A DNA stretch of 64,000 bases from positions 7,587,555 to 7,651,554 of the forward strand of contig CAIIXF020000002.1 in the NCBI GenBank assembly GCA_903813345.2. Direction: 5' to 3'. This document shows, piece after piece, positions 45,487-57,589 of this stretch (position 1 is its first letter; each line of letters opens with the position of its first letter). This DNA comes from Owenia fusiformis (lineage: Eukaryota; Annelida; Polychaeta; Sabellida; Oweniidae). The notes beneath the pieces are model-generated. The model was not told the origin of the DNA. It saw only the letters and a list, made by a program, of their open reading frames with translations, and made no database searches. The position numbers and the translations under genes were made by a program.

Positions 45487-45600
45487 GTTCCCTCTTCAAA
45501 AGAGTAGACGCAAAAAAATTTTCCTTATAAGGTCAAAATATTTCCCATGATGCAGTTCGCGAAAGAACAAATTTATACTTCCTTGTTTTCCCCCATAGGT
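45487..45600 (+). repeat. Fragment of the 10.25-kb LINE region
   Basis: Matches 10250-10360, then joins a segment that matches 11753-11850. The intervening 1.4 kb of the 10-kb locus is missing here. Confidence 0.75.
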
Positions 45601-46400
45601 TTAACATCGGGATTTTCGCACCTATTTTTCAAACTCTGTATCTGTTCATATTCCCGTACGAGAGCACAGAAAAAATATCAGAAACGCAGACCCGTAGCCA
45701 GGGGGGGGGGGGTTCGATGGGTTCGAGCGAACTCCCCCCCCCCCTTGCCATAATATCTTTCAAAATCATGCAGTTTTTCACCATTCTGAGCACTTTTTAA
45801 GTGATGACCAAAATTGTCACAAGTGAACCCTCCTGGAATTTTTCAAATGGCTGAAATTTTTAATCATCAAATATTCCACTTTACGGCTCAAACACATATT
45901 TTAACACAATTTTAATGATTGAACTATTTCAATAATAAAATGTTTATCTAATAGGCTACTTTAATAAATATTTTGCAACCTTAGTGACCTCATCGTGATA
46001 TTACTCAGGTGACAAAATATTTTCGAAAAAACTATTTTTTCTATGTCAATCTTTTCTAAATAAAAAGGGTTGAAACGAACTATACTACGTTTTAAATACA
46101 TGTATTACTGTACCATTGGCTTCTATGAGAACTAACATTTTGAAATGCATTTTCTCCGAATCACCTTTATGCATGGATGAGTTCATTTTCTCGCTCATTT
46201 TTCGATTTTCTTAATTTCTTTTTAAAAAGTACACGAGGATGTATGCATGCGTGCATTGGTTTGAAGTTTCCTTTTTAAAAGACACGTATGACCTCTAAAA
46301 TCTAGTTTTAAATAAATTCATGATTTTTTATGTTGTCCACCAGGTTTTCTATGAATGTGTCCACAATATCTTTATAAATTCAGGGAAAGGAGATTTCCCT
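45601..46400. repeat. Dispersed-repeat field, inverted copy of the 13-kb element
   Basis: 45770-46330 aligns in reverse with about 13140-13700 (shared ATGCATTTCAAAAT, TCTCATAGAA). A poly-G run within GTAGCCAGGGGGG stands at about 45692-45712, a common marine-invertebrate repeat motif. Confidence 0.65.
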
Positions 46401-48154
46401 GATTGGGGGATTTCCATAACTATGACATGTGACCTACGCATAGTTAACCGAGCAAGTCAAAACAATATATTATAATTTTGCGATGGGTGTCACTTCTATA
46501 GACAGGAAGTATTGTACGTATATAATATTATGACCCCAGTGATTATGTATATGATCTATTTACAACTCTTTCTTTTTTGTCAGTTTTATTGAAATACTTC
46601 TAATATAAAAATTTCTCGTGTACTGTGACTGATGTCAAAAAACTAAAAAGATCAAAACAAGGTTGGTGGGAAAATTATTTGTTTTCCGTCAATTACGGAT
46701 TGTGCCGAATGTCTCCGATCTGCACATTCTCCAAATCGTTAATTCCAAACAAATGTGTGTGTTATTGGATGTGTCCAATTACAAATGGAATCTGAGATCA
46801 GTATTAAAGGCAGAATCAGATCTATGGGGGTGACAAAATTACAAGCAACATGTACATATTGACCTATCAATCTATTCCTTACAATCTCAAATACAATACC
46901 TCCCAAAAGATTCATGGTATAGTATTAATTGGTGAAGTTATGATGGATTCAAAGTGCAAAAATGGATGAAAAATGTTTAATATATTCTTCCAAATAATAA
47001 GAGTGGTAACCATCTTTAGTTTTCCTGAAATAAAGTGTAAATGAAAAGGAATGACATAAGCAAGAAATATTCTAGAATTGAAACAATTTTTTTGTTTGGC
47101 TGCTCACTAGATTTGATTCTCTCTTTAAGAAGCATCTCCACAAATCTACAAATTGTTGTGCTACGCTGGGGTTTTCGAGCAGAAATGAGACAAGGTGTGA
47201 ATCATGAGCCAGACGACAAACGAGTTGTTGTGTGTTTAAAATGCAACTACTGATTTGGCACGCATCTCGTTCAGTGTTACCTACCCTCTTGCACATATAG
47301 ATATAGATAGTGTGCTATAACGCCGTTGTACTAAATGTTGCACAGCCAAACCAACGTACGAGAATATTTTCTGACTCTTCATCTATACTTAGTAAGTAGA
47401 CTGAATTATACAAGCATTTGAACGTTCTCAGAGACGAACCTTCTGTGTGTTAAGGCTCATGCTTTGAAAAGTATAGGCAATGTTGTATATTGACAAGATG
47501 ACCCCATGTTGTTGACAAGACAACAACCCCCGGGGGTTAACTGTACACAAAATTCAGAGGGGTTCTAGCCTGAACCCTCAAATATCGATATGTTCCCATA
47601 CCAATCTGTCGAATTTCAGCTATGTTCCCATACCAACCAAAATAACGCCCAAAAGCCCAAATGACCAACTATTAGACCAATGCCATACCAAATGTCCAAA
47701 TATAGGGCCAATAAAACCAAGGGCATTCAAAATGTCTAAAGCCCCGGGAAGAAGGCAGATTTACAAGAAAGTGGAAAAATCCGACCATTGCCATACCTCA
47801 AATAATCTGGACACAATGGTGGATATTCTAATAGCAGATCCTAAAACCTGGGTCCATTGCCATACCGAATGTCAAAAAGGTATCTCACTTGAGCCGAGGA
47901 TCCCCGTCAAGATCTACACATACAGTGAACCCCGGGGCAACAATCCCATTTATACATTAGCATCATAGTACATGCCTAATGATTATTCAAGCATTTTGGC
48001 AAAATGTTAAACCGTCACACAGCTTTGACTTTCTACATACTCTATTAGCCACTGTGTGACCCCTTATTTAACTTGGCAGCTATTCAAATGTATTTGCTAA
48101 AAACTTACTCTGGTCTGCTGTCTTAAATCTGGCCTTAGACCAGGTACCGTTATT
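46401..48154. other. Intergenic, upstream of the 48-kb gene
   Basis: No supported gene. Near 47590-47880 a degenerate repeat of CCATACCAA/GCCATACC recurs at least six times. The short frames at 47041-47296 overlap on opposite strands. No clear TATA box was seen near 48100. Confidence 0.4.
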
Positions 48155-49504
48155 TTGAAGTGTGAAATGTCGAAAAATACAAGGATTTGGATGTACATTT
48201 TGTCTGGATTCGTTGCGTTTTCATTGCTTAGCAACTATTCATTATTTGTCATAGTTAGAAATGGAACTTTGATTCACAGAGGAAAAGACACAGAGACTGT
48301 TCAAAGTGAAAACACCATAGTCGTAATGGAAATTAATAACACATCTCCTGAGAGTGAAGATACTAGTACTGTGAAGGATATTGTATATGGTGATGCTGAA
48401 TCAAAAAACGGACAGAAAAACACTACATTATTGCACAATGCTCTACTTATGTATGTAGACCAACAGGATCGGCATATAATACAATTTACACTGTTTCTGT
48501 ATGCATCCTGGAAATACGTTATGAGTCATCGATACCTTAAATCCAACGTTACAATCGACAATGCTACATCTGTACCAAATATCATATTTGACTTGATTGT
48601 GTATTGTCACCCAAAAACATGTAAACGTCTCCCATTAGATTGCATCCCCCTCAAACATGACGCCATTTTGGAAGCTATTCCTAGATGTTGGTACACTCCC
48701 TCCGAACCACTCCAAAATTTCCCAGGCTATCCATCTGGTTATGAGTTCATTAATACATTTACGTTTCTACTTGATGATACCTTGGATCAGATTGCACACA
48801 AATATGATAGAATTTTGAGGACCGATACAGATGTGTTTATATCTCCGGCAATATTAGGTTGGTCTGTTGAATATCCTTTAGTTACTGGACAGGGGGGTTA
48901 TGGATCAAAATTTAGTGAAAATAGATTACAGGGAATAGCAACAAAACTTGGTTTGCGTTATCAGCACATCAATAATATTGGAAGTAGCTGGTATGCCGAG
49001 CCAGGTATATTCCTGAAAACTGTTAAGCTTGCATTGGACCTTTCAGTTCATGTATACAACCATGAATTCAACAAATCTCTACCAGGGCTTGAAGGTATAT
49101 TTCACCAAAGTGTCGAAGGAAAATGGCCAGAATGGTGGCGTGGGGTCTCAACAATGTATGGCAGTGAACTAGCCATCAATCATCTCATCCCCAATCTCAC
49201 TCAAGACCACATAGCTTTTCGATGTATGGACACAGACAGTGCGGATGGTATAACACCAGTAATGAAATCCCCTCACATTCACTGCTGGAACAGAGGCGAT
49301 TTCAACAAGTTTGAATTTACTGATAAACTTACTGGATTCATTAAGACAGATGTTAGAAAATTATGGACGCAGAATGAGACAACGTTATACCTTGGGGATT
49401 TGGATGTATCTGGGATGACCATTAGGCAGTATGTGACTTATATAGCATGGAATGGAGTCCTCAAATACGTACCATATATGTTTGAAAAAATGATGGCACA
49501 TTAA
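48155..49504 (+). CDS. Type II membrane protein, glycosyltransferase-like (449 aa)
   Basis: Intact, single exon. A short basic N-terminus is followed by one membrane segment at about 11-34, then a Ser/Thr/Asn-rich stalk with N-glycosylation sites and a globular domain from about 90. This is the shape of Golgi type II enzymes. Residues 219-228 read RILRTDTDVF; a D-x-D after a hydrophobic strand is the usual metal and sugar-nucleotide site of GT-A glycosyltransferases (D224, D226 here). Conserved-looking aromatic and Cys positions (RCWYTP, EWWRGV, HIHCWNRGDF) suggest a real fold. It resembles an uncharacterised invertebrate family that I recall as DUF7164; I am not sure of that name. Start at the first Met is assumed; Met5 is an alternative. 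Enzyme activity is inferred only. A LINE lies 100 bp downstream. Confidence 0.65.
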   Translation: MKCEMSKNTRIWMYILSGFVAFSLLSNYSLFVIVRNGTLIHRGKDTETVQSENTIVVMEINNTSPESEDTSTVKDIVYGDAESKNGQKNTTLLHNALLMYVDQQDRHIIQFTLFLYASWKYVMSHRYLKSNVTIDNATSVPNIIFDLIVYCHPKTCKRLPLDCIPLKHDAILEAIPRCWYTPSEPLQNFPGYPSGYEFINTFTFLLDDTLDQIAHKYDRILRTDTDVFISPAILGWSVEYPLVTGQGGYGSKFSENRLQGIATKLGLRYQHINNIGSSWYAEPGIFLKTVKLALDLSVHVYNHEFNKSLPGLEGIFHQSVEGKWPEWWRGVSTMYGSELAINHLIPNLTQDHIAFRCMDTDSADGITPVMKSPHIHCWNRGDFNKFEFTDKLTGFIKTDVRKLWTQNETTLYLGDLDVSGMTIRQYVTYIAWNGVLKYVPYMFEKMMAH

Positions 49505-49529
49505 TTAATTCAAAAGCCTTATTAAACAT

Positions 49530-49620
49530 TTGCCTTATTATTATTATGCCTTATATGCCTTATATTGCCTCATATTGCCTTATATGCCTCATATGCCTTA
49601 TATTGCATTAAGCCTTATTA
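49530..49620 (+). repeat. CCTTATAT/GCCTCATAT simple repeat
   Basis: Imperfect units of about 8-10 bp (GCCTTATAT, GCCTCATAT) lie between the 48-kb gene and the LINE. They may represent expansion at the insertion junction. Confidence 0.8.
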
Positions 49621-51895
49621 AACACAGAGAATTTGAAAATGAAATCGAGTTAGAACTTAATACATTAAAAACGAAAAACATCCTTATAGAACAACTAGAT
49701 AGAGAAATATGTGGAGATGAAATATCCAAAACTTTGAGAGACTTGAAAAGCAAAAAATCAGGGGCAAATGATACAATCTCAAATGAAATGCTCAAATATA
49801 GTGGCAGTACTCTGATTAAACCCATGTCTAAGCTTTTCAATCTCATTCTAAAATCAACATATTATCCTCTTATATGGTCATCTGGCAATATAGTTCCTCT
49901 TTACAAGAAGGGTGATGAGAGCGATCCTCAAAACTATAGAGGGATTACTTTAACAAGCCTATTGGGTAAAGTTTTTATTTCAATTCTACATTCAAGATTA
50001 GCACAATTGCTATCGGAGAATAAGATTTTATGCAAAAGTCAAATAGGATTTTGTAAAGAGCGGCGAACAACTGATCACATATTTGTTCTTAATTGTATTA
50101 TTAGTCCATGAGAGCAATAAAAAAGCCGTTATTTGCATGTTTTGTTGATCTTAAACGTGCATTTGACACAGTATGGCGACAAGGATTATTCTATAAACTT
50201 CATAAAATAGGCTTAAGTAGTCGCTTGATTAGTGTTATCGACCATATGTATGTGAATACTGAATGCAGAGTCAAGCTAAAAGGTGGTTTTACAGAACACT
50301 TTCCCAGTAATGTAGGGACTAGACAAGGCTGTAACTTGAGTCCGATGTTATTTAATATATATCTTAATGATGTTCCATCTCTGTTTAACGATGTAAATTT
50401 TGATCCTTATATTCTAGACGGAAACAAAATCAACACATTGATGTATGCCGATGATATAGTATTGTTTAGTAAGACAGCGAAAGGATTACAGCTGATGCTG
50501 AACAAATTTGAAAAATATTGTAATACATGGAAATTAAATGTTAACATTAACAAAACCAAAGTGGTGATATTTAATGAAACTAAAAAGAAAAATATCTTTA
50601 AATTTGGTAATAGCATAGTTACACAGTGTGCAAACTATTGTTATTTGGGTGTAACATTTCATCAAAACGGTAATTTTAAATCTGCATACAATGTTTTGTA
50701 CTCAAAAGCACTAAAGGCTCAATATGCAGTCAAAAATGCTTTTTATAATAGTAATGTGAAATCTCAGATAAAATTATTTGACACTTTAGTTAAACCGATT
50801 GCACTATATGCTTCTGATGTTTTGGCTACAGATATTGTAAAGTTAAAAGACAAATCCTTGAAGGACGTACTTTTAAATAATTTATTTCCGTTTGAGAAGT
50901 TACACAATAGATATTGCAAACAGGTATTACGCGTCAATAATAACTGCAGTTACGTATCAGCTAAGGCTGAATTGGGCAGATACCCGCTGCTCATTAATAT
51001 ATTAGTTAGTACTCTAAAATTTTGGTTTCACTTGAAAAAGTCACCAACTGATTCATATTTATTTATTTTTAGTAAACATGAGGAAGACTCACATGAATCA
51101 GGGCATTGGAGCTTCTTTTCATTTATCACTCGGATTTTGTCAATATCCAATAAAAATATTGATATACAAAAATTCGATACATGTGATCAAGTCAAAATTG
51201 ATAATTTAATTAAATCTACAATGACAAATTTAGAAAAAGAATACAAAAGCGCGTTTATGCAAGACATCAATAGACCAAATGATGCTCCAGGTAAATTCAG
51301 AAGCTATAAACTAGTAAAACATGCATATAAAAGAGAAAGTTATCTTAATTTACAGAACTCCACCTATAGACAATCTATTTCTAAGGTACGGTTATCGATG
51401 CATAACTTCCCAATTGAACGAGGTCGATACTTCAAAGTAGAAAAATCGAAACGATTTTGTTTCTTTTGTAATTCAAAAAATACAATAGGTGATGAAGAAC
51501 ACGTTCTTTTTTGTTGTTCTCAATCAGAACTAAAACTAGCTCGATCTCAATATCTCAGTAATATAAAAAGTATAAACAATAGTTTTTCTCATTTTAATAC
51601 AAGTAGTCTATTTTTATACTCCCTGTTAGCGCACGATGATGCAATTAATGAAATAATTGGTGATTATTTTACAAGAGTTCACAATATTACCAAAGAGTTG
51701 TTAAACAAAACTGATGTGAAATTATTTTATGCTGTTTAGTAAAGTACTTAGAGATTGTTAAAATTAGATTGTAAGAATTGTTTTGCCATGCATGTACATG
51801 AATGTTTTATTTGTTATTTGCTTTATTGGACTTATCTCAATGTACATTACATGTTCAAGATCGAGACCAATAAACTTATTAATAATATTAAACGC
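49610..51895 (+). mobile_element. 5'-truncated LINE 3' of the 48-kb gene
   Basis: It encodes a reverse transcriptase from just before its first motif to the C-terminus, followed by a short 3' UTR with AATAAA at about 51867. Endonuclease and ORF1 are missing. It is a different LINE clade from the one at 38764-41280, judged by the different C-terminal region. Confidence 0.85.
49617..51739 (+). pseudogene. LINE reverse transcriptase ORF, one frame break
   Basis: The first frame (to 50111) contains LKSKKSGANDTISNEMLK, the NYRGITLTS motif and QIGFCKERRTTDH. The second (50108-51739) continues with FVDLKRAFDTVW, TRQGCNLSPMLFNIYLND and the catalytic LMYADDIVLF at about 50441-50470. A small deletion near 50104 separates them. 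The C-terminus has C-x2-C...H-x4-C (CFFCNSKNTIGDEEHVLFC). The second frame is intact for 543 codons. Confidence 0.85.
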
Positions 51896-52067
51896 CTTGA
51901 ACAGTGGAATTCTGTTGCTCGATCAACAGAATGGCAAATCCCAACAAACAATATATCGTTTCTCAAACATTAAAAATATATTTAGCGCTAACCTCATTGT
52001 TGGAGTACGTGCTAAATGTATTTTCTTACGTTTGAACTTGTGAATTAGTTCGAAAATGCTTTAATGA

Positions 52068-52295
52068 ATGTTCAGTGCGAACGAGGTCGTAAAGGATCCG
52101 TTACCTCATGTACCTAAAGGTGCCCCCAAAGGTTTCATTGAATATAACATGGAAATAGTTACTTTTATAAATTATGAACACATCCAAAACAAAATTAGGT
52201 CATGGGGATTAAAACTAAGGTCATTCAGTGCATTTAAGTTTGACTATGCAAATCATCCTAAATATCATAAGTATATTGACCATTCAATCAATTGA
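52068..52295 (+). CDS. Small unassigned open frame (75 codons)
   Basis: The frame reads VPKGAPKGFIEYNMEIVTF and later LKLRSFSAFKFDYANHPKYH. Composition looks protein-like, unlike the surrounding AT-rich frames, but I recognise no domain and see no splice sites or promoter. It may be an exon, a repeat-derived frame or chance. Confidence 0.2.
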   Translation: MFSANEVVKDPLPHVPKGAPKGFIEYNMEIVTFINYEHIQNKIRSWGLKLRSFSAFKFDYANHPKYHKYIDHSIN

Positions 52296-52784
52296 TATAT
52301 CAAAATATTATTAAGGCAGGACACAAAGGGCAACATATTGAAAACAAAATCATAAAACAACCCCTAAAATCTAATACATCTTGGAATCTCAATCTTGAAT
52401 CTCAGCAAAAGTATCACTTCAGTTGGTATGCAGTAATGCAGTTTAACCTAGGATATTCAATTTAGAGGACATATTACACATCATTATCAAAGGTAGGACA
52501 CAAAAGGCAACATATTGAAAACACAAAACCCAGGTATTCAACTCAAATATTAAAAATCTAGTTGTGACTTTCCAATATATGATATATTTATTTGGCATGT
52601 TCAAAGAATAATTCGATTGAAGCTAAAGGTATAAAGTCAAATGGTTGCTTTTTAAAATTGAAAAGGTGCATGTAGGAGAGTTTGAAACCCATTGTTTTGC
52701 TATCAAACAAGTGGAGGTATTTTAATCTATCCATTGTATAACATATAATTATTATGAAGTAAAATATTTTAGTTTGACTTAGGA
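52296..52784. other. Intergenic with a short direct repeat
   Basis: ACACAAAGGGCAACATATTG (about 52320) and ACACAAAAGGCAACATATTG (about 52499) are two copies of a diverged unit. No gene. Confidence 0.5.
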
Positions 52785-53625
52785 TGAAAACTATCTTACA
52801 AGCAGTGTCCCTTTAATGGCTAAATGGATATTGATTCCGTCTTTCAGCAATATATCATTTTTTGTGACAAGCTTCAAAAATAAATTGACCCTTTTGTTTC
52901 TTTTGGTGAGAACTACCTTGCAAGCAGTGTCCCTTTAAATAGCTACATGGATATTGATTTTGTCCCTCAGCAATATATCATCTTCAGGGGTAGGCAATTG
53001 AATGAAGAATCAAAAATAGATTGACCCATTAGTTGAGAACTACCTTACAAGCAGTGTCTCTTTAAATGGGTAAATGGATATTGATTCAGTCCCAATATAT
53101 TACATTCAGGGGCAGGGATGACTGATGAATCAAAAGTATATTGACCCTTTGATTCTTTGATAAAAATAGTTTAGTGTTCATTAGGATGAGCACTATCTTA
53201 CAAGCAATGTCCCTCTAAATGGCTTGATGGATAATGACTCGGTCCCTCTGCAATATATCATCTTCAGGGGCATGCATGAATGATCAATCAGATTGGCCTA
53301 TTTGTTTCTATGGGTGAGAACTACCTTACAAGGAATGTCCCTTTAATGGCTAAATGGATATTAATTCAGTGTCTCTTCAACATATCATCTCAAGAGATAG
53401 ACATGACTGATGAATCAAAAGAAGATTGACCAATTTGATTCTTTGTTTAAAACATTTTAGTGTTCATTAGCCTGAGAACTACCTGTACCTTACAAACGGT
53501 GTCCCTTTAATGACTAAATGGATATCAACTCAGTCCCTCTGCAACGTATCTCCTTCAGATGCATGCATGACTGATAAATCAAAAATAAATTGACCCATTT
53601 GATACTTGTCTGATAGTTTGTTGCC
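52785..53625 (+). repeat. Diverged tandem repeat, six units of about 120-158 bp
   Basis: Units start near 52787, 52908, 53035, 53187, 53317 and 53475. Each contains CTTACAAGCAGTGTCCCTTT (or a variant), AAATGGATATTGATTC, a CAATATATCAT block and TGAATCAAAA. Unit length varies because some units contain an extra TTTAGTGTTCATTAG stretch. Confidence 0.85.
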
Positions 53626-55275
53626 TTGGTGTCAGCCAGATCCAATATGGCCTACTTTTTGAAACTAATTTTTTTTGCTATACTTTCACATTGTATATCT
53701 TCCGCAGCCAGGACCCTCTCTTATTTCATGTTTGAACTATGCAATAATGTCAATACTAAACAATAAAGGTGAAATCAGAGGGGGTCTGACCTGCGGAAGC
53801 ACCTCAATCTGTCAGTGACTGTAGAAGGTCATCTATTCTTAAAAACAAGAACACAATAGGGTGCCTTTCAAAACAATAGGATTACAAAGTATCTATGCAT
53901 GGTTGATCTGCTTAGTGAAGGTTATTATGCTCAGACACAATGTAGTTTTATACTGACAAGTCAATTTAAGTGTATCTTCAAAAATCAAGATTTTATTCAA
54001 GGTTTTGTTAAAATATGTGAAAATTACTCATTTTAAAGTGTGCGCCTGACCCGGCTACGTATAGCACAGAGTTTATACTGGCGGATTAGACTAGTTCATT
54101 TTTTATATGTGTGTGAAAGCTTTCTCTTATTTGCGTTTTTTCGTTTAGTACGGTTTTGTTATAATTGCCGAGGCCATATAACCGGGATAAAACAATGATC
54201 ATCGTTGACTGCCCACACACAAAACATACGTTGAGTGAACAGTGTTATTACAAACAACAGGCTTTAGAATACAAAGCCCAGTAGTGTGATAATAAGCTGC
54301 ACACTACCACTGCTGCATGTACATATTACTAATTTACCAGGGCTCCCAAAGAGTGGATAGGGAGGTTGTGTTTGTCACTTTTAAATTTTACATTTCAAAA
54401 TTGTCATTTTACATGTCATAATTATTTGTTGGTTTCATTCGTTTAGCCAATCAAAACATTGTAAAACAATAAATTGTCTGTTACGTACAATCAATTTTGT
54501 TCAGTTTTGATTAGTTGTCAGAATAAAGTTACGTTCATCTGAATCCATGTATCAAAACAAAAATCCTATTTTCACTTCAAAATACTTCAGTGAGATGAAG
54601 GCTCGGAATTGTCACATGCAATAACTTATTGTCGTATTCGTTATTTTATCTTCTCGATAGTAGCATTTAGTCGCACATTTGATGCCAGGTCACCTTGTCG
54701 CGTACGTCTTGGGGAACCCCACATTTATGTGTGTACTCATGGAAGTAAATTCCCCGGTGTAGCCGAGAGCCACAAACTTTTCAACAGGTTCGAAATGACC
54801 AATTTCTCTCATATATACTCTAAATATTTTATTATTTAGCACCTACAAAGTATTGCTAATAACCATATGTAATTTCTATAAGGAAACTTATATGGCTACA
54901 TATAAATTCAATATCAACACTAGCTGTTCTCTCAACACGTCCTGGCTTACCTTGTGGTGACAAACCCTGGATTTTCGCTATTTATAGTTTATCAACACCT
55001 GGACGCATGCGCATTTTATACTTTATCGGGCACTTTAAGAGTCAGAATGACATGTGTTAAGAATCACTGTAAAAAACAACTTTTTACCATATTCTAAATA
55101 TTGTTTTTGTGATTTTTTGAAAATATACTTCTTAAAGATTCATATTATATAAGAATAATACTGGAATTCCAATTTACCATTTTCGAAAAATGTCTAAGTC
55201 CTTATAGGTACACTAATGGGTACGGATCCTTTGTTTGTGTGTCTGGTGATCACTGGAGCGTTTTCTGATTGGAGA
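53626..55275. other. Intergenic, no supported gene
   Basis: AT-rich and apparently unique. The frame at 54609-54839 has no known domain. Confidence 0.4.
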
Positions 55276-55328
55276 GACCTAATTGATTGTACACATATAC
55301 GTATATCATGTGTACAATCAATTAGGTC
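55276..55328. repeat. 53-bp palindrome, 21-bp perfect arms
   Basis: GACCTAATTGATTGTACACA on the left and its exact inverse on the right, with an 11-bp spacer. Confidence 0.85.
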
Positions 55329-56427
55329 ACTTTGGCTTTAGCGTTCACCCAGTGAACACATAAATTACACTTTTTGTTTATATATTCTTGATCTGAAATG
55401 TTTATGGAACAACTCAAGTCCTACATAGTCAGTTTCAGCTTGCGGGTAGGCTGACCCACTGTTAGTCACTGAAAACAAGCTTTTAGGTGCCTTTTGCACT
55501 TCACAAAGGGTTGTGGTCACCGGGAACTGATTATATCTTTAATTGAGCCAGGCCACAGGGAAGGGGGTCTTATCACAGATTTTTTCACGATTCTGATTTT
55601 TTGTTTATCTTAGAAAGCACAAAGAGACCTTTCAAATGAGCAATGACTTATGTCTTAACAATTTTTCCTTGCATATATAGATCAAAATGTCGGATTTGAA
55701 TTTAGCACATATTCCTCTTAATCTTGGGCACATTTTTGGCTCTGTAGCACAATTCTAATTATTGTAATAAGACCGGTTTTCCTATGGCCAGGCTCAATTA
55801 TGTTTATTTTTCTGAAACGTACTGCAATATCATGTTTCCGAATTAGTACAAGATATAAAAAATTGTTATTACAGCGAAACAATTCTGAAGCATTTTTACA
55901 TGGTCAGAGGTACGGGTTAGATGTGTTTTTGTTACATTAGACAGTAGGCTAATGGAATGTTTTGTTTTCCCTCGTCTTAACCAATAAACGTTTCCCGCAT
56001 AGCCATCCGCATTGTAAGAAAATGTGTTGTGTTATAGTATGACCGCCTGGGACTGGTGAACATGTGCATTAAAATAAATTGTTAAAGGGTGACGCATATC
56101 GTTTAGCAAATCGAACGCTCGTTTCTGGTGTTGCTCACCGTTTAGTATAAAAGGCCCGATCCCGGAATAATACTCAAGGGTTCACAGGTTCGATGTCGTT
56201 GTGTCAACACCTCTAACTGTTATATAGCCTAAGTATATTATAGATCGTCACACATTTATAAAAGGGTGATTTTTATTTTGACAAATCAATTCCAAATTTA
56301 TGGGTGAAGTTTCAGGATCTTCTATTTGTGTATAATGAGGAAAAATTGGCATCTACATTTCCCCATAACGTAATAGCACACAGCTTGGCATATGAAATAT
56401 CCTACAAATGAAACAAAGCAGTTCTAA
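55329..56427. other. Intergenic containing one MITE
   Basis: Apart from the element at 55539-55800 it looks unique; no gene seen. Confidence 0.4.
55539..55800. mobile_element. ~260-bp MITE
   Basis: Ends TAATTGAGCCAGGCCACAGG and CCTATGGCCAGGCTCAATTA are inverted repeats with about two mismatches; pairing extends into GGGTCTTAT/ATAAGACC. Confidence 0.75.
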
Positions 56428-57281
56428 TACACCCTATGCAGACAGAGCCTGTGGGAAATATTGGGTGCGGAGCAAATGAGCGGAGGGTGCGGAGCTAACG
56501 GTCATTTTTGAATTTAAATTTGGGATATTTCTGAAACTAAGCCGTTTTGGGACTTCAAATATACCAAGATATGTGTATTTGACACCAAATACCAATAAAA
56601 TTGTGAAAATAGTAGTGCAATTCATTTAATAGCGACGCAGTATGCCTTAAACATTTCCCAGACCTATATATTTTGAGACTATCCTTTTAATACTGCGTCC
56701 CCAGCATTCATAAAAAATGGTGTTCAAGATACACTACCCATGCAAATTATTTTGGCATCTTGGAAGCCAGGCAGTATCTGTGTGATTTTATAAAAATTCG
56801 GAAATGTTCTTCAGATATGAGCCCCCTCTAAATATTGGGTGCGGAGCTACGTTTATGGAGCTGCTCCGCACCCAATATTTAGAGGGGGCTCATATCTGAA
56901 AAACATTCCGAATTTTTATAAAATCACACAGATACTGCCTGGCCTCCAAGATGCAAAAATAATTTGTATAGATAGTGTACCTTGAACACCATTTTTTATG
57001 AATGCTGGGGACTCAGTATTAAAAGGATAATATCAAAATATATAGGTCTGGGAAAGGTTTAAGGCACACTGTGTCGCTATAGAATGAATTGCGCTACTAT
57101 TTTTACAATTGTATTGATATTTGGTGTCAAATACACATATCTTGGTATATTTGAAGTCCCAAAACGGCTTAGTTTCAGAAATATCCCAAATTTAAATTCA
57201 AAAATGACCGTTAGCTCCGCACCCTCCGCTCATTTGCTCCGCACCCAATATTTCCCACAGGCTCTGTCTGCATAGGGTGTA
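56428..57281. repeat. 854-bp near-perfect palindrome
   Basis: Arms of about 419 bp are reverse complements with only scattered mismatches, and the spacer is about 17 bp (56847-56863). The motif GGGTGCGGAG flanks the spacer and also occurs near the outer ends. The same 63-codon frame can be read outward on both arms because of the symmetry; it is not evidence of a gene. Confidence 0.95.
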
Positions 57282-57589
57282 ATACAAGGATTTGTATTGG
57301 CTGTTGTACATGTACTGTTTGAACGCAATCACTCTATGGATAACGTTTTCAAAATCATTATAAACGGATTATAAACTTTATCTCAAAGACAATTTCAATA
57401 AACTGGATTCTACAGAACTCCCCTTATTTCTTAAAAATGGACTGATCCAGTTGATTCGCCTGGAGCCGCCATATTGTTTTTATACGGGATGCTTATCGTC
57501 ACCCTTTAAAAGTAAAAATACAATGTTGCCAAGTAGAGTAAAATGTTCTTGCCCCCATTTCAAACAGTTTTACTTTTTGGTACTGGATA
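57282..57589. other. Intergenic spacer
   Basis: No gene or repeat recognised. Confidence 0.4.

Noticed and set aside
56434-57275. Two nearly identical 63-codon frames, one on each strand
   Set aside because: They are the same sequence read on the two arms of a palindrome; there is no start context, splice site or domain.
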